Assembly: GCA_009930445.1 (NCBI GenBank)
Contig: RZYD01000020.1
Coordinates: 1-19,503, forward strand
Origin: Bacteroidia bacterium
GTDB lineage: Bacteria > Bacteroidota > Bacteroidia > Bacteroidales > BM520
Reading direction: 5' to 3'
DNA length: 19,503 nt
Position 1 is the first letter of the stretch, and every line of letters starts with the position of its first letter. A model generated the notes under the pieces. The model ran no database searches and was not told where the DNA came from. It saw only the letters and a list, made by a program, of their open reading frames with translations. Of this stretch, positions 7,746 to 15,301 are shown piece after piece. A program made the translations under genes and the position numbers.

Positions 7746-9135
7746 CTTCTTCGTTGTCGGTGTGGAAAAATGAATAGATTGATTTGCCGGCCAGTGCACT
7801 GGCCGTGTAGGCATACGCCCTGGAATGGCTGAGTATTTCAGGGTCAATAATCACATGATCCCATCTTCCACCCTGTGCTCTGTGTAGTGTAATGGCATAT
7901 CCATAACGCACATACAGTGCTGAGAGGTACGGATCATCGGCAAAATCTCCTGTTTCTTTTAACCGGTCATTTTGTGCCCTGCGGTTGTGAAATAAGTTCC
8001 GTAGGGTTCCTTCATCCAAAAAGGGTTTTGAAGCGGTTAGAAAACTGAGGCATAGCATCACTCTACGGCGATGAATTTTTCCTTTCAAACATTGATATTC
8101 TATTTCGATTTGCTGAAATTGAAGGTTTTCTACTTGTTCAACCGGGCCGATGCATGATAGAACATGTAAAAATTGCCCTGAATAAAAGAGATTCGGTTTT
8201 CTTTGCCCCCGTTGAACAATCAGACGATCTCCGGTGCATACGGGTCCGGTACTGGCTGGGAAAAGATGGCGACGCAATAATTTATTCCAGGTATCTACGG
8301 TTTCATTTCTCCAGGCTACTGTTATAATTTTGTGGGTATCCGAACGGCGGAATAAGGCTTTATATCGTCTGGCTGCATTTACAGGATCGGATAAATCGAT
8401 AAAATGGGATGATGCAGGAACGGTAGAGTCAAATTCTCTTAGAAATTGATTCTGTTGTGTATTGGCAAATCCGTGTTCAGCGGCGAACCATTCTGCCTGT
8501 CGCTTTAATTCAACATGACCGCTCACCAGAATTTTATGTTTTCTCAACAAATACCATGAATCCAACGCTACAGGAATATGGTATTGAGGTTGTGGAATTT
8601 TTGATTTATCCCCTAACAGCAGGAGGATACTTTTTTGTGGTAAGGTATTATAAAATCGGATCAAATCTTCCAGCATGGAGTGTTCTGATACTATTCCGGC
8701 AAAATTTTGGGGGTATACGGAAAGCAAATTTGCTTCATCGATGATGATTAACCCGGGACTGGTGAGGTATGCTTCTTTGGGGATCAGTTTTACTTGCGAT
8801 GGGAAGCCGGTATCGTCGCATTCCTGTCTGCCCTCATAGAGTATATCCTGCAATACATCAACCGGCAACCCTGTAATGCTGGCAGTATGCTGCGATGCGA
8901 TAAATCCGGGTGCCGTGAGAATTACCTCACCTCCTGTTTTTTTGTAGAGTTTAGCAATGGGTTTTATGAGCGATGTTTTTCCTGTGCGCGAAAGTCCATG
9001 CACGATGATAAATCCACGAAAATCCCTTTCTGTGATGTGTCGATAGATTACATCAATAACATTTTGTTGCTCTGCGGATAATGAGAATCCGGTTTCAAGC
9101 GACAGGGAAAAACTATATTTTTCATTTTTTTTCAT
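7726..9135 (-). CDS. Superfamily 1 (RecD/Pif1-like) helicase of the adaptation operon
   Basis: The protein has 469 residues and the motifs of an SF1B helicase in order: Walker A HGLSRTGKTS (46-55), Walker B LIIIDEAN (129-136), motif III LLLLGDKSKIPQ (171-182), a motif-IV-like VELKRQ (208-213), and motif VI YGYAITLHRAQGGRWDHVII (411-430). The fold from AITLHRAQG onward matches the UvrD_C_2 segment of RecD2/Pif1 enzymes. It is the first gene of the leftward operon, so a helicase is made together with Cas1, the primase and Cas2. A plausible job is unwinding or processing DNA for spacer capture. Helicases are not standard parts of type III adaptation modules. A stop codon lies just upstream in frame, so no longer ATG start is possible. 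It is not Cas3: the HD nuclease and SF2 motifs are absent. Confidence 0.85.
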   Translation of the reverse strand: MKKNEKYSFSLSLETGFSLSAEQQNVIDVIYRHITERDFRGFIIVHGLSRTGKTSLIKPIAKLYKKTGGEVILTAPGFIASQHTASITGLPVDVLQDILYEGRQECDDTGFPSQVKLIPKEAYLTSPGLIIIDEANLLSVYPQNFAGIVSEHSMLEDLIRFYNTLPQKSILLLLGDKSKIPQPQYHIPVALDSWYLLRKHKILVSGHVELKRQAEWFAAEHGFANTQQNQFLREFDSTVPASSHFIDLSDPVNAARRYKALFRRSDTHKIITVAWRNETVDTWNKLLRRHLFPASTGPVCTGDRLIVQRGQRKPNLFYSGQFLHVLSCIGPVEQVENLQFQQIEIEYQCLKGKIHRRRVMLCLSFLTASKPFLDEGTLRNLFHNRRAQNDRLKETGDFADDPYLSALYVRYGYAITLHRAQGGRWDHVIIDPEILSHSRAYAYTASALAGKSIYSFFHTDNEEDATGSY

Positions 9136-9188
9136 GCGTGAATCCTATCCTTTTGCCGATTTTGATTATTCTATGCCTGATGCGTATG

Positions 9189-9223
9189 CAAACAGGTTTG
9201 TTTCATGTTTTTTATTATTTTTG
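9189..9223 (+). promoter_or_regulatory. Candidate promoter and operator of the WYL gene
   Basis: A perfect -7 box TATTTTTG lies at 9216-9223. The nearest TTTG (9197-9200) is only 15 bases upstream, shorter than usual, so the match is incomplete. The TTTG sits inside a small palindrome, CAAAC-AG-GTTTG (9189-9200), which could be an autoregulatory operator. The predicted start (~9230) would make the WYL transcript run across the oppositely directed operon promoter. Confidence 0.35.
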
Positions 9224-9269
9224 AAGGTTTAATCGTAGGGCTAACCTTAGGGAATCTTTAAAATAATGG

Positions 9270-9305
9270 TGCAAGGTATTATAGCCGATTGAAGCCTATC
9301 TGCAA
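9270..9305 (-). promoter_or_regulatory. Promoter of the helicase-cas1-primase-cas2-TPR operon, with shared element copy A
   Basis: On the minus strand TTGCAG (9300-9305) is followed after 16 bases by TATAAT (9278-9283), placing the start near 9270 and leaving a ~135-nt 5' untranslated region. The whole element, from TTGCAGAT through TATA to a second TTGCA at 9270-9274, is closely repeated in front of the 50-residue gene at 10434-10470. A conserved block that spans a promoter suggests either a shared regulator site or unusual sigma selection. The divergent WYL regulator is the obvious candidate partner. Confidence 0.6.
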
Positions 9306-9325
9306 ACCAAAAAAAAAAATTACTT

Positions 9326-10378
9326 ATGCCGAAGAATTTTCATGCACAGGTACGATACAACGCAATTAACGAATGCCTGAAAAATAAATGGCATCAACCC
9401 TCATCTTCTTCAAATTTAGCCTTCTGTGGCTATTGGACACTGTCGGAGTTGAAGGAGTGCATCGATTCTCGCCTGCAAGAGATTAAAGGACACTCCGATA
9501 TTTCTGAACGCACGATACAGAATGATATTAAAGAGATGCGGTATGGGAGTTTAGGATATGCTGCTCCAATTGAAAACAGACCAGGTATCGGTTATTGTTA
9601 CAGTGATCCCGATTTTTCGATAACGGATAACCCACTCACTGACCGCGATATTGAGTTTTTAAAAGAGGCATTATTGATCCTGCGGCAGTTTAAAGGCTTT
9701 CGGTATTTTGATGATTTGGAAGTTCTGACCGGAAAACTGGAACAAAAAATTATCCGGATGGAATTGCCTGCCATCGTTTTCGATGCCAATCCGAATACGA
9801 AAGGCCTTGAGCATATCGAAAAGATACGCAATAGCATGAAGCAAAAAATTCCCTTGTATTTATCCTATCTGACATATAACCTTATTTCTGTTGAAACAAT
9901 TTTTCATCCATATTTATTAAAGGAGTACAATAACCGTTGGTTTGTATATGGCTTTAGCGCGTATTATTCGAGTGAAGGGGTTTATGCACTCGACCGGATA
10001 GAAAAACTAACCCTTTATGCGGGTGTCCCTTTTATTATAGGGGATCTTCAAAAAGTCAGCACCTATTTTAAGCATATCTTGGGGGTGACCAATAAGGAAG
10101 AAACTCCCATAGAAAAAATTGTAATTAAGGTGATCAAACCCCGAAGTAACTATATCGCTTCAAAGCCGATTCATGAAACGCAACGTGTCGTAAAAGAAAA
10201 TAAGGATTATAAATGGTTTAGCTTTCGTTTGCGAATTAATAATGAATTGATTTCCACACTGTTATCCTTTGGTGATGACCTAAAGGTATGCGAACCGGAA
10301 AATTTGGTAAATGAAATGGGGTTGATTACTAAAAAAATGGACAGGCTTTATTCCAATCATGAAGAACTGAGCGAATAG
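9326..10378 (+). CDS. WYL-domain transcriptional regulator
   Basis: The protein has 350 residues. Residues 1-95 form a winged-helix DNA-binding domain; the recognition region is around WTLSELKECI and SERTIQNDIKEM (38-71), and the wing is GYAAPIENRPGIGYCY. Residues 160-235 are the WYL domain, with KIPLYLSYLTYNL and FHPYLLKEYNNRWFVYGF (193-210), followed by a C-terminal WCX-like extension. WYL proteins sense nucleic acid or nucleotide ligands and often control CRISPR and other defence loci. This one is divergent from the adaptation operon across a 190-bp gap, so it probably regulates that operon and itself. It may also control the small gene downstream, because both promoters carry the same element. 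Whether it represses or activates cannot be told from sequence. Confidence 0.88.
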   Translation: MPKNFHAQVRYNAINECLKNKWHQPSSSSNLAFCGYWTLSELKECIDSRLQEIKGHSDISERTIQNDIKEMRYGSLGYAAPIENRPGIGYCYSDPDFSITDNPLTDRDIEFLKEALLILRQFKGFRYFDDLEVLTGKLEQKIIRMELPAIVFDANPNTKGLEHIEKIRNSMKQKIPLYLSYLTYNLISVETIFHPYLLKEYNNRWFVYGFSAYYSSEGVYALDRIEKLTLYAGVPFIIGDLQKVSTYFKHILGVTNKEETPIEKIVIKVIKPRSNYIASKPIHETQRVVKENKDYKWFSFRLRINNELISTLLSFGDDLKVCEPENLVNEMGLITKKMDRLYSNHEELSE

Positions 10379-10433
10379 GTAGGGTACCACCATTGTTTGA
10401 TGGGGCTAAAAAAATCTTTTTATTTATTTTTTA

Positions 10434-10470
10434 TTGCAGATTGGCTGCATTCGGGTTATACATCTTTGCA
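10434..10470 (+). promoter_or_regulatory. Promoter of the 50-residue gene, with shared element copy B
   Basis: TTGCAG (10434-10439) and TATACA (10457-10462) are 17 bases apart, giving a start near 10470 and a ~25-nt leader before the ATG at 10495. From TTGCAGAT to the second TTGCA (10466-10470) the sequence matches the adaptation-operon promoter at about 28 of 37 positions, including 18 of the first 21. The similarity continues between the -35 and -10 boxes, so it is not explained by generic promoter consensus. Confidence 0.55.
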
Positions 10471-10494
10471 TCCGAACTTAAAAATGTATGCCCT

Positions 10495-10647
10495 ATGAGT
10501 TTTGAAGATGACATGATTGAAAATGGCTTTTCTGATGCCATGGATTATGAAGAATACATGGTGAATAAGGCTTTGGCCCGGCAAATGGAAATGATAGACG
10601 AAGACAGAATGTTTGCGATACCATATAATTCGCAAGACGACGATTAG
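10495..10647 (+). CDS. Small acidic protein, unknown function
   Basis: The predicted protein has 50 residues, beginning MSFEDDMIENGF and ending NSQDDD. By my count there are 15 Asp/Glu against 3 Lys/Arg, so it is strongly acidic. No signal peptide, membrane segment or known motif is visible. The frame is open upstream to an ATG at 10393, but that longer form would place a convincing promoter inside the gene and add a hydrophobic segment, so I start at 10495. It lies 116 bases after the WYL gene on the same strand and has its own promoter resembling that of the cas operon. I infer a CRISPR-linked small regulator or a nucleic-acid mimic; this is speculative. It may also be a chance open frame, although element conservation argues against that. 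Confidence 0.5.
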   Translation: MSFEDDMIENGFSDAMDYEEYMVNKALARQMEMIDEDRMFAIPYNSQDDD

Positions 10648-10810
10648 AACTCCGGGTTTAGACCCAAACTTTTCTCACCTAAAATTGAAGGGATGGTACA
10701 TTCCAAAGTCGTACTTTTACCGCAGGAGAAGCAGCCCTCAACCCAAGCGTTTAACCTCCATTCAAATTCCAGGTAAGGTTATGGCTGTATCATCTCTTCA
10801 TTATTTCAAT

Positions 10811-12268
10811 TTAGGGGTTTAGAAACTGATTGAGATTTTTGCATTCTAACCAGGAAGAATCAGTGTCAGAAGGTCTTTTTAGTGTTTTTTCAAACTTTTC
10901 ATTTTCTTGTTTTATCCAAAACGTACCCGGACATTCCAAACTGTCGTTGACCACAAAAAAAGGCAATCTTTTTTCATGAAGCGAAAAGGATAATTTTAGC
11001 ACGGGTTTAATCCAGGGTTCCTTAATGTCGTCATAGCATAAAGGTAAAACTGCATAAAACTTGCGGTAATAGCCCGATCCTTTTTCCATATTTAATAGTC
11101 GGGCGTCAATGTCTTTTTTTGAAAAATCAAAGGTTTTTGCATCCAAAGCCACTACGGTGCCTTTTTTTGTTACACACAAAAAATCATATTCGGCCGAATT
11201 GATAGTATTTTCCATGGTGGTTAAATTGCTATAAGCATAAATATAAGGATGTTTCTCTGAATTTAATAGCTTCAGTACGCGTTGGTTAACAATTCCTTCG
11301 AAGTAAAAAGATGCCTTTTTATATTTATTTCCCGATAATTCAAGCATAGTTTGTTCGTTAACCGGATAAGTTTTTCCTCTGAATTGAAATGATTTATCCA
11401 TGGGATTGGCTTTCGCAAGATTTTGATCTTCTTTGTATTCTTCCTTGTAATATGAAATGAAATCATTTTTGTTCAATACCCTGTTCAGTAAATTTTCTTT
11501 TAAAGCGGGATTATCGAATAGTTTATTCCACTTTCCCCTGGTTTTATTTACTTCTATTGATAAATCATGCAATACAACATCCAGATAGGAACCCATAATT
11601 TTCTTACGTTCATGGTTTGAATGTTGATGAAACATTTTCGGTGTTTCCAAGGTGTATTTTTTATAATTTTCTATGGGTAATAAAAAGAAAAATTTTCGAA
11701 AGGCCTGATCATTCATGTGATCCGGAATAACATTTACAGGTATTGGTTTATAGCCGTTGAATACAGGAGTGCCTCCATTTTTTATTTCATATCCAAATAC
11801 CTTGAAGATTTCTTTTGCCGTAAGATTTACAGCGATTTTTAATAGTTCACGTTTCAACCCATTCTCCTCAAACGTATATTTTTCAAGAATTCCGGTATTA
11901 TCCTGATTGGCATAGCATATAAAATCGGAGAAACCCTGCATGGCGCGTTCTTTAAAAATTTCCCAAACGGCTATTTGCTGTGGCTTTTGGCCTCCACCCA
12001 GGTTCCACATCACTGGCTTTTTTTCGTGTTCAATTTTTCTTTTAACCATTTCTTGTATGGCCGTGATATTACTGTCGTCGGTTGAAATGTCGAGTGTATC
12101 AACGGGAATGTTTCTCTTTTCCAGCACCGCTTGGATGCCTCTGGTCCAATTCTTTTTTTTGGCGGTATTTGTTTCAATAATCAGCACCCTGTCAATCATC
12201 AAGTCTTTTTGTACCGCCGGGATGCAGTTCGTGATATTTTGGGCGGTGGAAACTCCTATCATCAACAT
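10811..12268 (-). CDS. CARF-domain PD-(D/E)XK nuclease, Card1/Can2-like
   Basis: From the chosen start the protein has 485 residues. Residues 1-~140 form a CARF-like Rossmann domain: first strand MLMIGVSTAQN, then NLGGGQK (89-95), the ligand-loop motif corresponding to the N-x-GG-T/Q-K of cyclic-oligoadenylate sensors. The C-terminal part (~300-430) is a DUF1887-like PD-(D/E)XK nuclease: FEGIVNQRVLKLL with E324, YDFLC with D362, and ALDAKTF with D376 and K378, i.e. D-x13-D-x-K. The usual acidic residue before xK is Glu; here it is Asp. Such enzymes are ancillary effectors of type III CRISPR, switched on by cOA made by Cas10, and cut ssDNA/RNA or nick DNA. An upstream ATG at 12358 adds 30 residues unlike a CARF start and would enclose a good promoter (12289-12318), so I prefer 12268. 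It is convergent with the 50-residue gene. Confidence 0.82.
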   Translation of the reverse strand: MLMIGVSTAQNITNCIPAVQKDLMIDRVLIIETNTAKKKNWTRGIQAVLEKRNIPVDTLDISTDDSNITAIQEMVKRKIEHEKKPVMWNLGGGQKPQQIAVWEIFKERAMQGFSDFICYANQDNTGILEKYTFEENGLKRELLKIAVNLTAKEIFKVFGYEIKNGGTPVFNGYKPIPVNVIPDHMNDQAFRKFFFLLPIENYKKYTLETPKMFHQHSNHERKKIMGSYLDVVLHDLSIEVNKTRGKWNKLFDNPALKENLLNRVLNKNDFISYYKEEYKEDQNLAKANPMDKSFQFRGKTYPVNEQTMLELSGNKYKKASFYFEGIVNQRVLKLLNSEKHPYIYAYSNLTTMENTINSAEYDFLCVTKKGTVVALDAKTFDFSKKDIDARLLNMEKGSGYYRKFYAVLPLCYDDIKEPWIKPVLKLSFSLHEKRLPFFVVNDSLECPGTFWIKQENEKFEKTLKRPSDTDSSWLECKNLNQFLNP

Positions 12269-12288
12269 TATGTTTTTTTTTGTGAATA

Positions 12289-12318
12289 ATAACGTAAAAT
12301 ATTCAAAATTTTTCTCAA
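12289..12318 (-). promoter_or_regulatory. Candidate promoter of the CARF nuclease gene
   Basis: On the minus strand TTG (12316-12318) is followed after 19 bases by TACGTTAT (12289-12296). This is a reasonable fit to the Bacteroidota TTG/TAnnTTTG form and predicts a short leader to the ATG at 12268. It supports that start over the longer one. Confidence 0.4.
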
Positions 12319-12374
12319 CAATTCGTTTCCTTTGTTTTGATCGAACTATTATGGGCAACTACAGTGCCTGACTC

Positions 12375-12406
12375 TTCCCTATATGTATTGTCTCAAATAT
12401 AGGGAA
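12375..12406. promoter_or_regulatory. Perfect 10-bp inverted repeat between the CARF gene and the TonB receptor
   Basis: The arms TTCCCTATAT (12375-12384) and ATATAGGGAA (12397-12406) are exact reverse complements around a 12-base spacer. No T-run follows on either strand, so it is not a classical terminator. It lies upstream of the predicted CARF promoter and 90 bases past the receptor stop. An operator for a dimeric regulator is the most natural reading; an RNA-level transcript end for the receptor is the alternative. Confidence 0.45.
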
Positions 12407-12496
12407 AATCTGATCTCCGGTTTACCTCTTTTTTTACACACGGGCGTGCTGAATTTTCAGGATATTTATAGGTTACCGCCTTCTTGTTTTTTCCCT

Positions 12497-14932
12497 TTAA
12501 AACAATAGCGACAGGCCACCCATAACATGTGTTCCGGCCTGCGGGAAAAATCCATCCATCCGGTATTCTTTTCCTGCGTAATAATAGCGGTAAATCCATG
12601 CGTTGGTTTCATATTGCGCATTTAAGATGTTACTGATGGTCAGGTTCAACCGAACTTCCCGGAAGAAATTTTTTACCGGCAGGTCGTAGTTGATCTTTAC
12701 ATCCGTAACACAATACGGATCCAGCACGTAGCGTTCGTCGGTGGAGTTGTCGAGGTACTGTTTTCCAACATATTTTGTGGTCAGATGAACTTCCATTTCG
12801 TCGAAAAAGCTAAAAATGAAGGTGTTATTTCCAGTTATTGCCGGCGAAAAAGAGATTTCTGAGTTTTCATAATAGGTTGTTACCTGATAGGGTTCGTTTT
12901 CGGGGTCATCCCAATAGCTCCAGTTATCGACATAGTGTGTGTACTGTTGAATTTTATTGCGACTGAGCGTGAGATTGGCGCTCCATGAAAGGAATTCGGT
13001 AAGTTTGGCATTCCCAATGAGCTCAATGCCAATGCGGTAGCTTTTTGGGACATTCACCATCACTGGATCGCCAGTGTTATTGATTTCGCCGGTGAGTACC
13101 AGCTGGTCGCGGTATTTCATCGAATAGAAGTTTGCTCCAAGGCTGCCGTGGCGGCCTGTAAATTCGTATCCGGCCTCCATATTTTGTAGGTGTTCCGGCC
13201 GGGGAATGGTGCCTGCGTCGGCATCGGTAAAATTATCCCGCGAGGGCTCTCTGTTGGCGATGGCATAACTGGTATAAAGCTTATGGTGTTTGTTAATACG
13301 GTACATGATGCCCGCTTTCGGATTGAAAAAATGATACGTATGATTCTGGCTGATATCGGCCAGGTCGTCACGCAATCCGGTGATGGAATATTTGATCGTG
13401 CGGTACTGCAGGTCGCCGTAAAGGCTCAATCCATTGTCGAAAAGGCGAATCGCTTTTACGAAGGTGTTCAGGTCGGTTTTATACCCGTTCGATTCATACC
13501 AGTTTTTGTCGGGAGCAATTACCGGTACTTCTTTTGCCCAGATTATTTTTCCGAAGTGATCACCGTCGTATACGGTATAGGCTCCGCCCCAGCTGAGGTC
13601 CCAGTTTTTATTGTTGTAATTCATCGTGAGTGTGGTCCCCAGAAAATTATTGTCCAGCCATTTTCTGCGGATGAGGTTGGTGCGGCCGACCAGGCTATCG
13701 GCCTGAAAGATCACTCCGGGTTCCTTTTCATAAGCAGAAAGTTTCTGACTGTTTTTATACGACTCATAATACCCGGCACCATGGGTGTAATGCACTGCAG
13801 CGTTGAGGTTCAGGTTCCGTAAGAGCTCCCGGCTGAAGTGTAGCTGGTAATGGTCTTGCTGGTAATTGTCGGTTTGGTTATCATAAAATCCGATTACTGT
13901 ACCATTTGCATCGGTAATTTCTCCGGATGGGTTATAGGTCCTTAATCCTCTGTCTAATAATTCTTTAGGCACGCCATTCCAGGCCTGGTAGGTGATTTCA
14001 CGACCTGAAAAAGTAATGAATTTTATCAGTGATTTTTTCCCATACCACGCGCCACTCAGGTAGTACGAGTGTAGTTCCGATCCTCCACGGTCGACATACC
14101 CGTCGGAGCGAATCCCTGACATTCGGGCATCAAACGCCCAGTGATTATCGATCAATCCTGACCCTACAGCCAATGACCCACGGGCAGTTCCAAAGGATCC
14201 GCCGCTGAGTTCAGTTTGCGCATAGGGTTCATTATTCAGACGTGTGGTGAGCAGGTTCACGCTGGCACCGAATGCTGCTGCTCCGTTGGTGGAAGTGCCT
14301 ACTCCGCGCTGAATCTGCAGGTTGTCGACGGAAGCCGCGATGTCGGGAAGGTCAACCCAAAAAACGTTTTGTGATTCCGCTTCGTTAAGGGGTATACCGT
14401 TGATGGTGATGTTGATGCGGGTCATGTCGGTTCCACGGATGCGAAAACTAGTGTATCCTACTCCTGCACCAGCATCGGAGTTGACAATGAGGGAAGGTGT
14501 ATTGGCGAGTAACATAGGCAGGTCTTTTCCGGTATTACTCCTTTGTAGGGCATCATGGTCAATGTTCTGATAAGTCACCGGAGTGTTTTCTGTAGCACGT
14601 GTAGCCCTTATGATTACTCCTTCCTCCATAATTGCTACCGGATTCATTTCAAGGTTCAGCGTGATATCCCCTTGTACTACAATATTTTGTCTGAGTGTGC
14701 TGTAGCCTATATGGCTGATAATGAGTTCATAATCTCCTTTTTTTACCTGTTTTAGCAAAAAACTTCCATCATCGGCAGTGATGGTAGTCAGGAGTTTGTC
14801 ATTGAGGATAACGTGTGCTACCGGCAGTGGTTCTCCGGTTAATTGGTCGGTTACCGTTCCTTTGATAGTGTGTTGGCTTAGCCCAAATAATGGCAGTGCC
14901 ATCAGCAGTGTGAAAAAAATTGTTTTGTTCAT
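12497..14932 (-). CDS. TonB-dependent outer-membrane receptor, probably for thiamin
   Basis: The protein has 811 residues. Residues 1-19 are a signal peptide. Residues 22-105 are a carboxypeptidase-regulatory-like beta domain (IKGTVTDQLTGEPLPVAHV), typical of Bacteroidota receptors. The plug follows at about 115-225 (FRIRGTDMTRINITINGIPL, QIQRGVGTSTNGAAAFGASV). The rest is a 22-strand-type barrel ending in the terminal Phe expected of outer-membrane proteins. Such receptors import scarce ligands using TonB energy. Ligand assignment rests on the TPP riboswitch and promoter just upstream: thiamin-regulated receptors of this class are well known in the phylum. No inner-membrane thiamin transporter or biosynthesis gene is in the window, so it seems to be a single-gene transcript. 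The 139-base gap to the CARF gene holds an inverted repeat but no obvious intrinsic terminator. Confidence 0.93.
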   Translation of the reverse strand: MNKTIFFTLLMALPLFGLSQHTIKGTVTDQLTGEPLPVAHVILNDKLLTTITADDGSFLLKQVKKGDYELIISHIGYSTLRQNIVVQGDITLNLEMNPVAIMEEGVIIRATRATENTPVTYQNIDHDALQRSNTGKDLPMLLANTPSLIVNSDAGAGVGYTSFRIRGTDMTRINITINGIPLNEAESQNVFWVDLPDIAASVDNLQIQRGVGTSTNGAAAFGASVNLLTTRLNNEPYAQTELSGGSFGTARGSLAVGSGLIDNHWAFDARMSGIRSDGYVDRGGSELHSYYLSGAWYGKKSLIKFITFSGREITYQAWNGVPKELLDRGLRTYNPSGEITDANGTVIGFYDNQTDNYQQDHYQLHFSRELLRNLNLNAAVHYTHGAGYYESYKNSQKLSAYEKEPGVIFQADSLVGRTNLIRRKWLDNNFLGTTLTMNYNNKNWDLSWGGAYTVYDGDHFGKIIWAKEVPVIAPDKNWYESNGYKTDLNTFVKAIRLFDNGLSLYGDLQYRTIKYSITGLRDDLADISQNHTYHFFNPKAGIMYRINKHHKLYTSYAIANREPSRDNFTDADAGTIPRPEHLQNMEAGYEFTGRHGSLGANFYSMKYRDQLVLTGEINNTGDPVMVNVPKSYRIGIELIGNAKLTEFLSWSANLTLSRNKIQQYTHYVDNWSYWDDPENEPYQVTTYYENSEISFSPAITGNNTFIFSFFDEMEVHLTTKYVGKQYLDNSTDERYVLDPYCVTDVKINYDLPVKNFFREVRLNLTISNILNAQYETNAWIYRYYYAGKEYRMDGFFPQAGTHVMGGLSLLF

Positions 14933-14993
14933 CTTAAATCATTTAGTGTTAAACATCCAAATGACCATTCAGAAGACTAAACAAGATCAGGAG

Positions 14994-15076
14994 GCATCGT
15001 TTCCCTATCCGGAATTACCCGGACCAGGTTCAATGGGTGTGATCTCAGCCCGTAATTTTGGGGCACCCCTTCTATG
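14994..15076 (-). ncRNA. TPP riboswitch (THI box)
   Basis: Read on the minus strand, the conserved core blocks appear in order: GGGGTGCCC, GGGCTGAGAT, ACACCC, GAACCTG, CCGGGTAATTCCGG and AGGGAAACGATG. These match the P1/P2/P3 and pyrophosphate-sensor (P4/P5) parts of the thiamin pyrophosphate riboswitch. It ends about 60 bases before the receptor ATG. I see no terminator hairpin between them, so control of translation initiation is more likely than attenuation. Confidence 0.95.
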
Positions 15077-15088
15077 TAGGTCAAAGCG

Positions 15089-15119
15089 CAAAAATAAGTG
15101 TTTATTTTGGATTAGTCAA
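15089..15119 (-). promoter_or_regulatory. Promoter of the riboswitch-receptor transcript
   Basis: On the minus strand TTG (15117-15119) and a perfect -7 box TATTTTTG (15089-15096) are 20 bases apart. Transcription would begin a few bases before the riboswitch. Confidence 0.6.
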
Positions 15120-15301
15120 TTTTCTGCAAAAATCTATGTATGATTTGCGCCCGCTTTTCAACTCCCTGAATCATGTATGGCAACAGGGGAGGGGAAACGA
15201 CGGGATGTATTCAGGGGGATATTGTGCAAAGGGCGTACGATATTTTTTTGAAGTCCGAAGAAGCGCTATTCGTTCTTTTACTATTTTTACAGAAAAAGCG
15301 T

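Noticed and set aside
6741..7847. Longer Cas1 start at 7847
   Set aside because: It would overlap the helicase gene by more than 120 bases and add residues unlike the Cas1 N-terminus; the ATG at 7745 fits the family.
3570..9135. A reverse transcriptase linked to Cas1
   Set aside because: I looked for a YxDD-type catalytic motif and an RT palm in the operon proteins and saw none; the polymerase-like protein has primase motifs.
10654..10665. GGGT-TTAG-ACCC hairpin after the 50-residue gene as a terminator
   Set aside because: The stem is only four pairs and the T-tract is broken, so I do not call it.
10613..10822. Possible gene between the 50-residue gene and the CARF gene
   Set aside because: It begins inside the upstream gene, has no recognisable features, and runs into the end of the CARF gene on the opposite strand.
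15173..15301. N-terminal extension of AroQ
   Set aside because: The conserved first strand starts just after the ATG at 15302, and the family is about 140-150 residues long.
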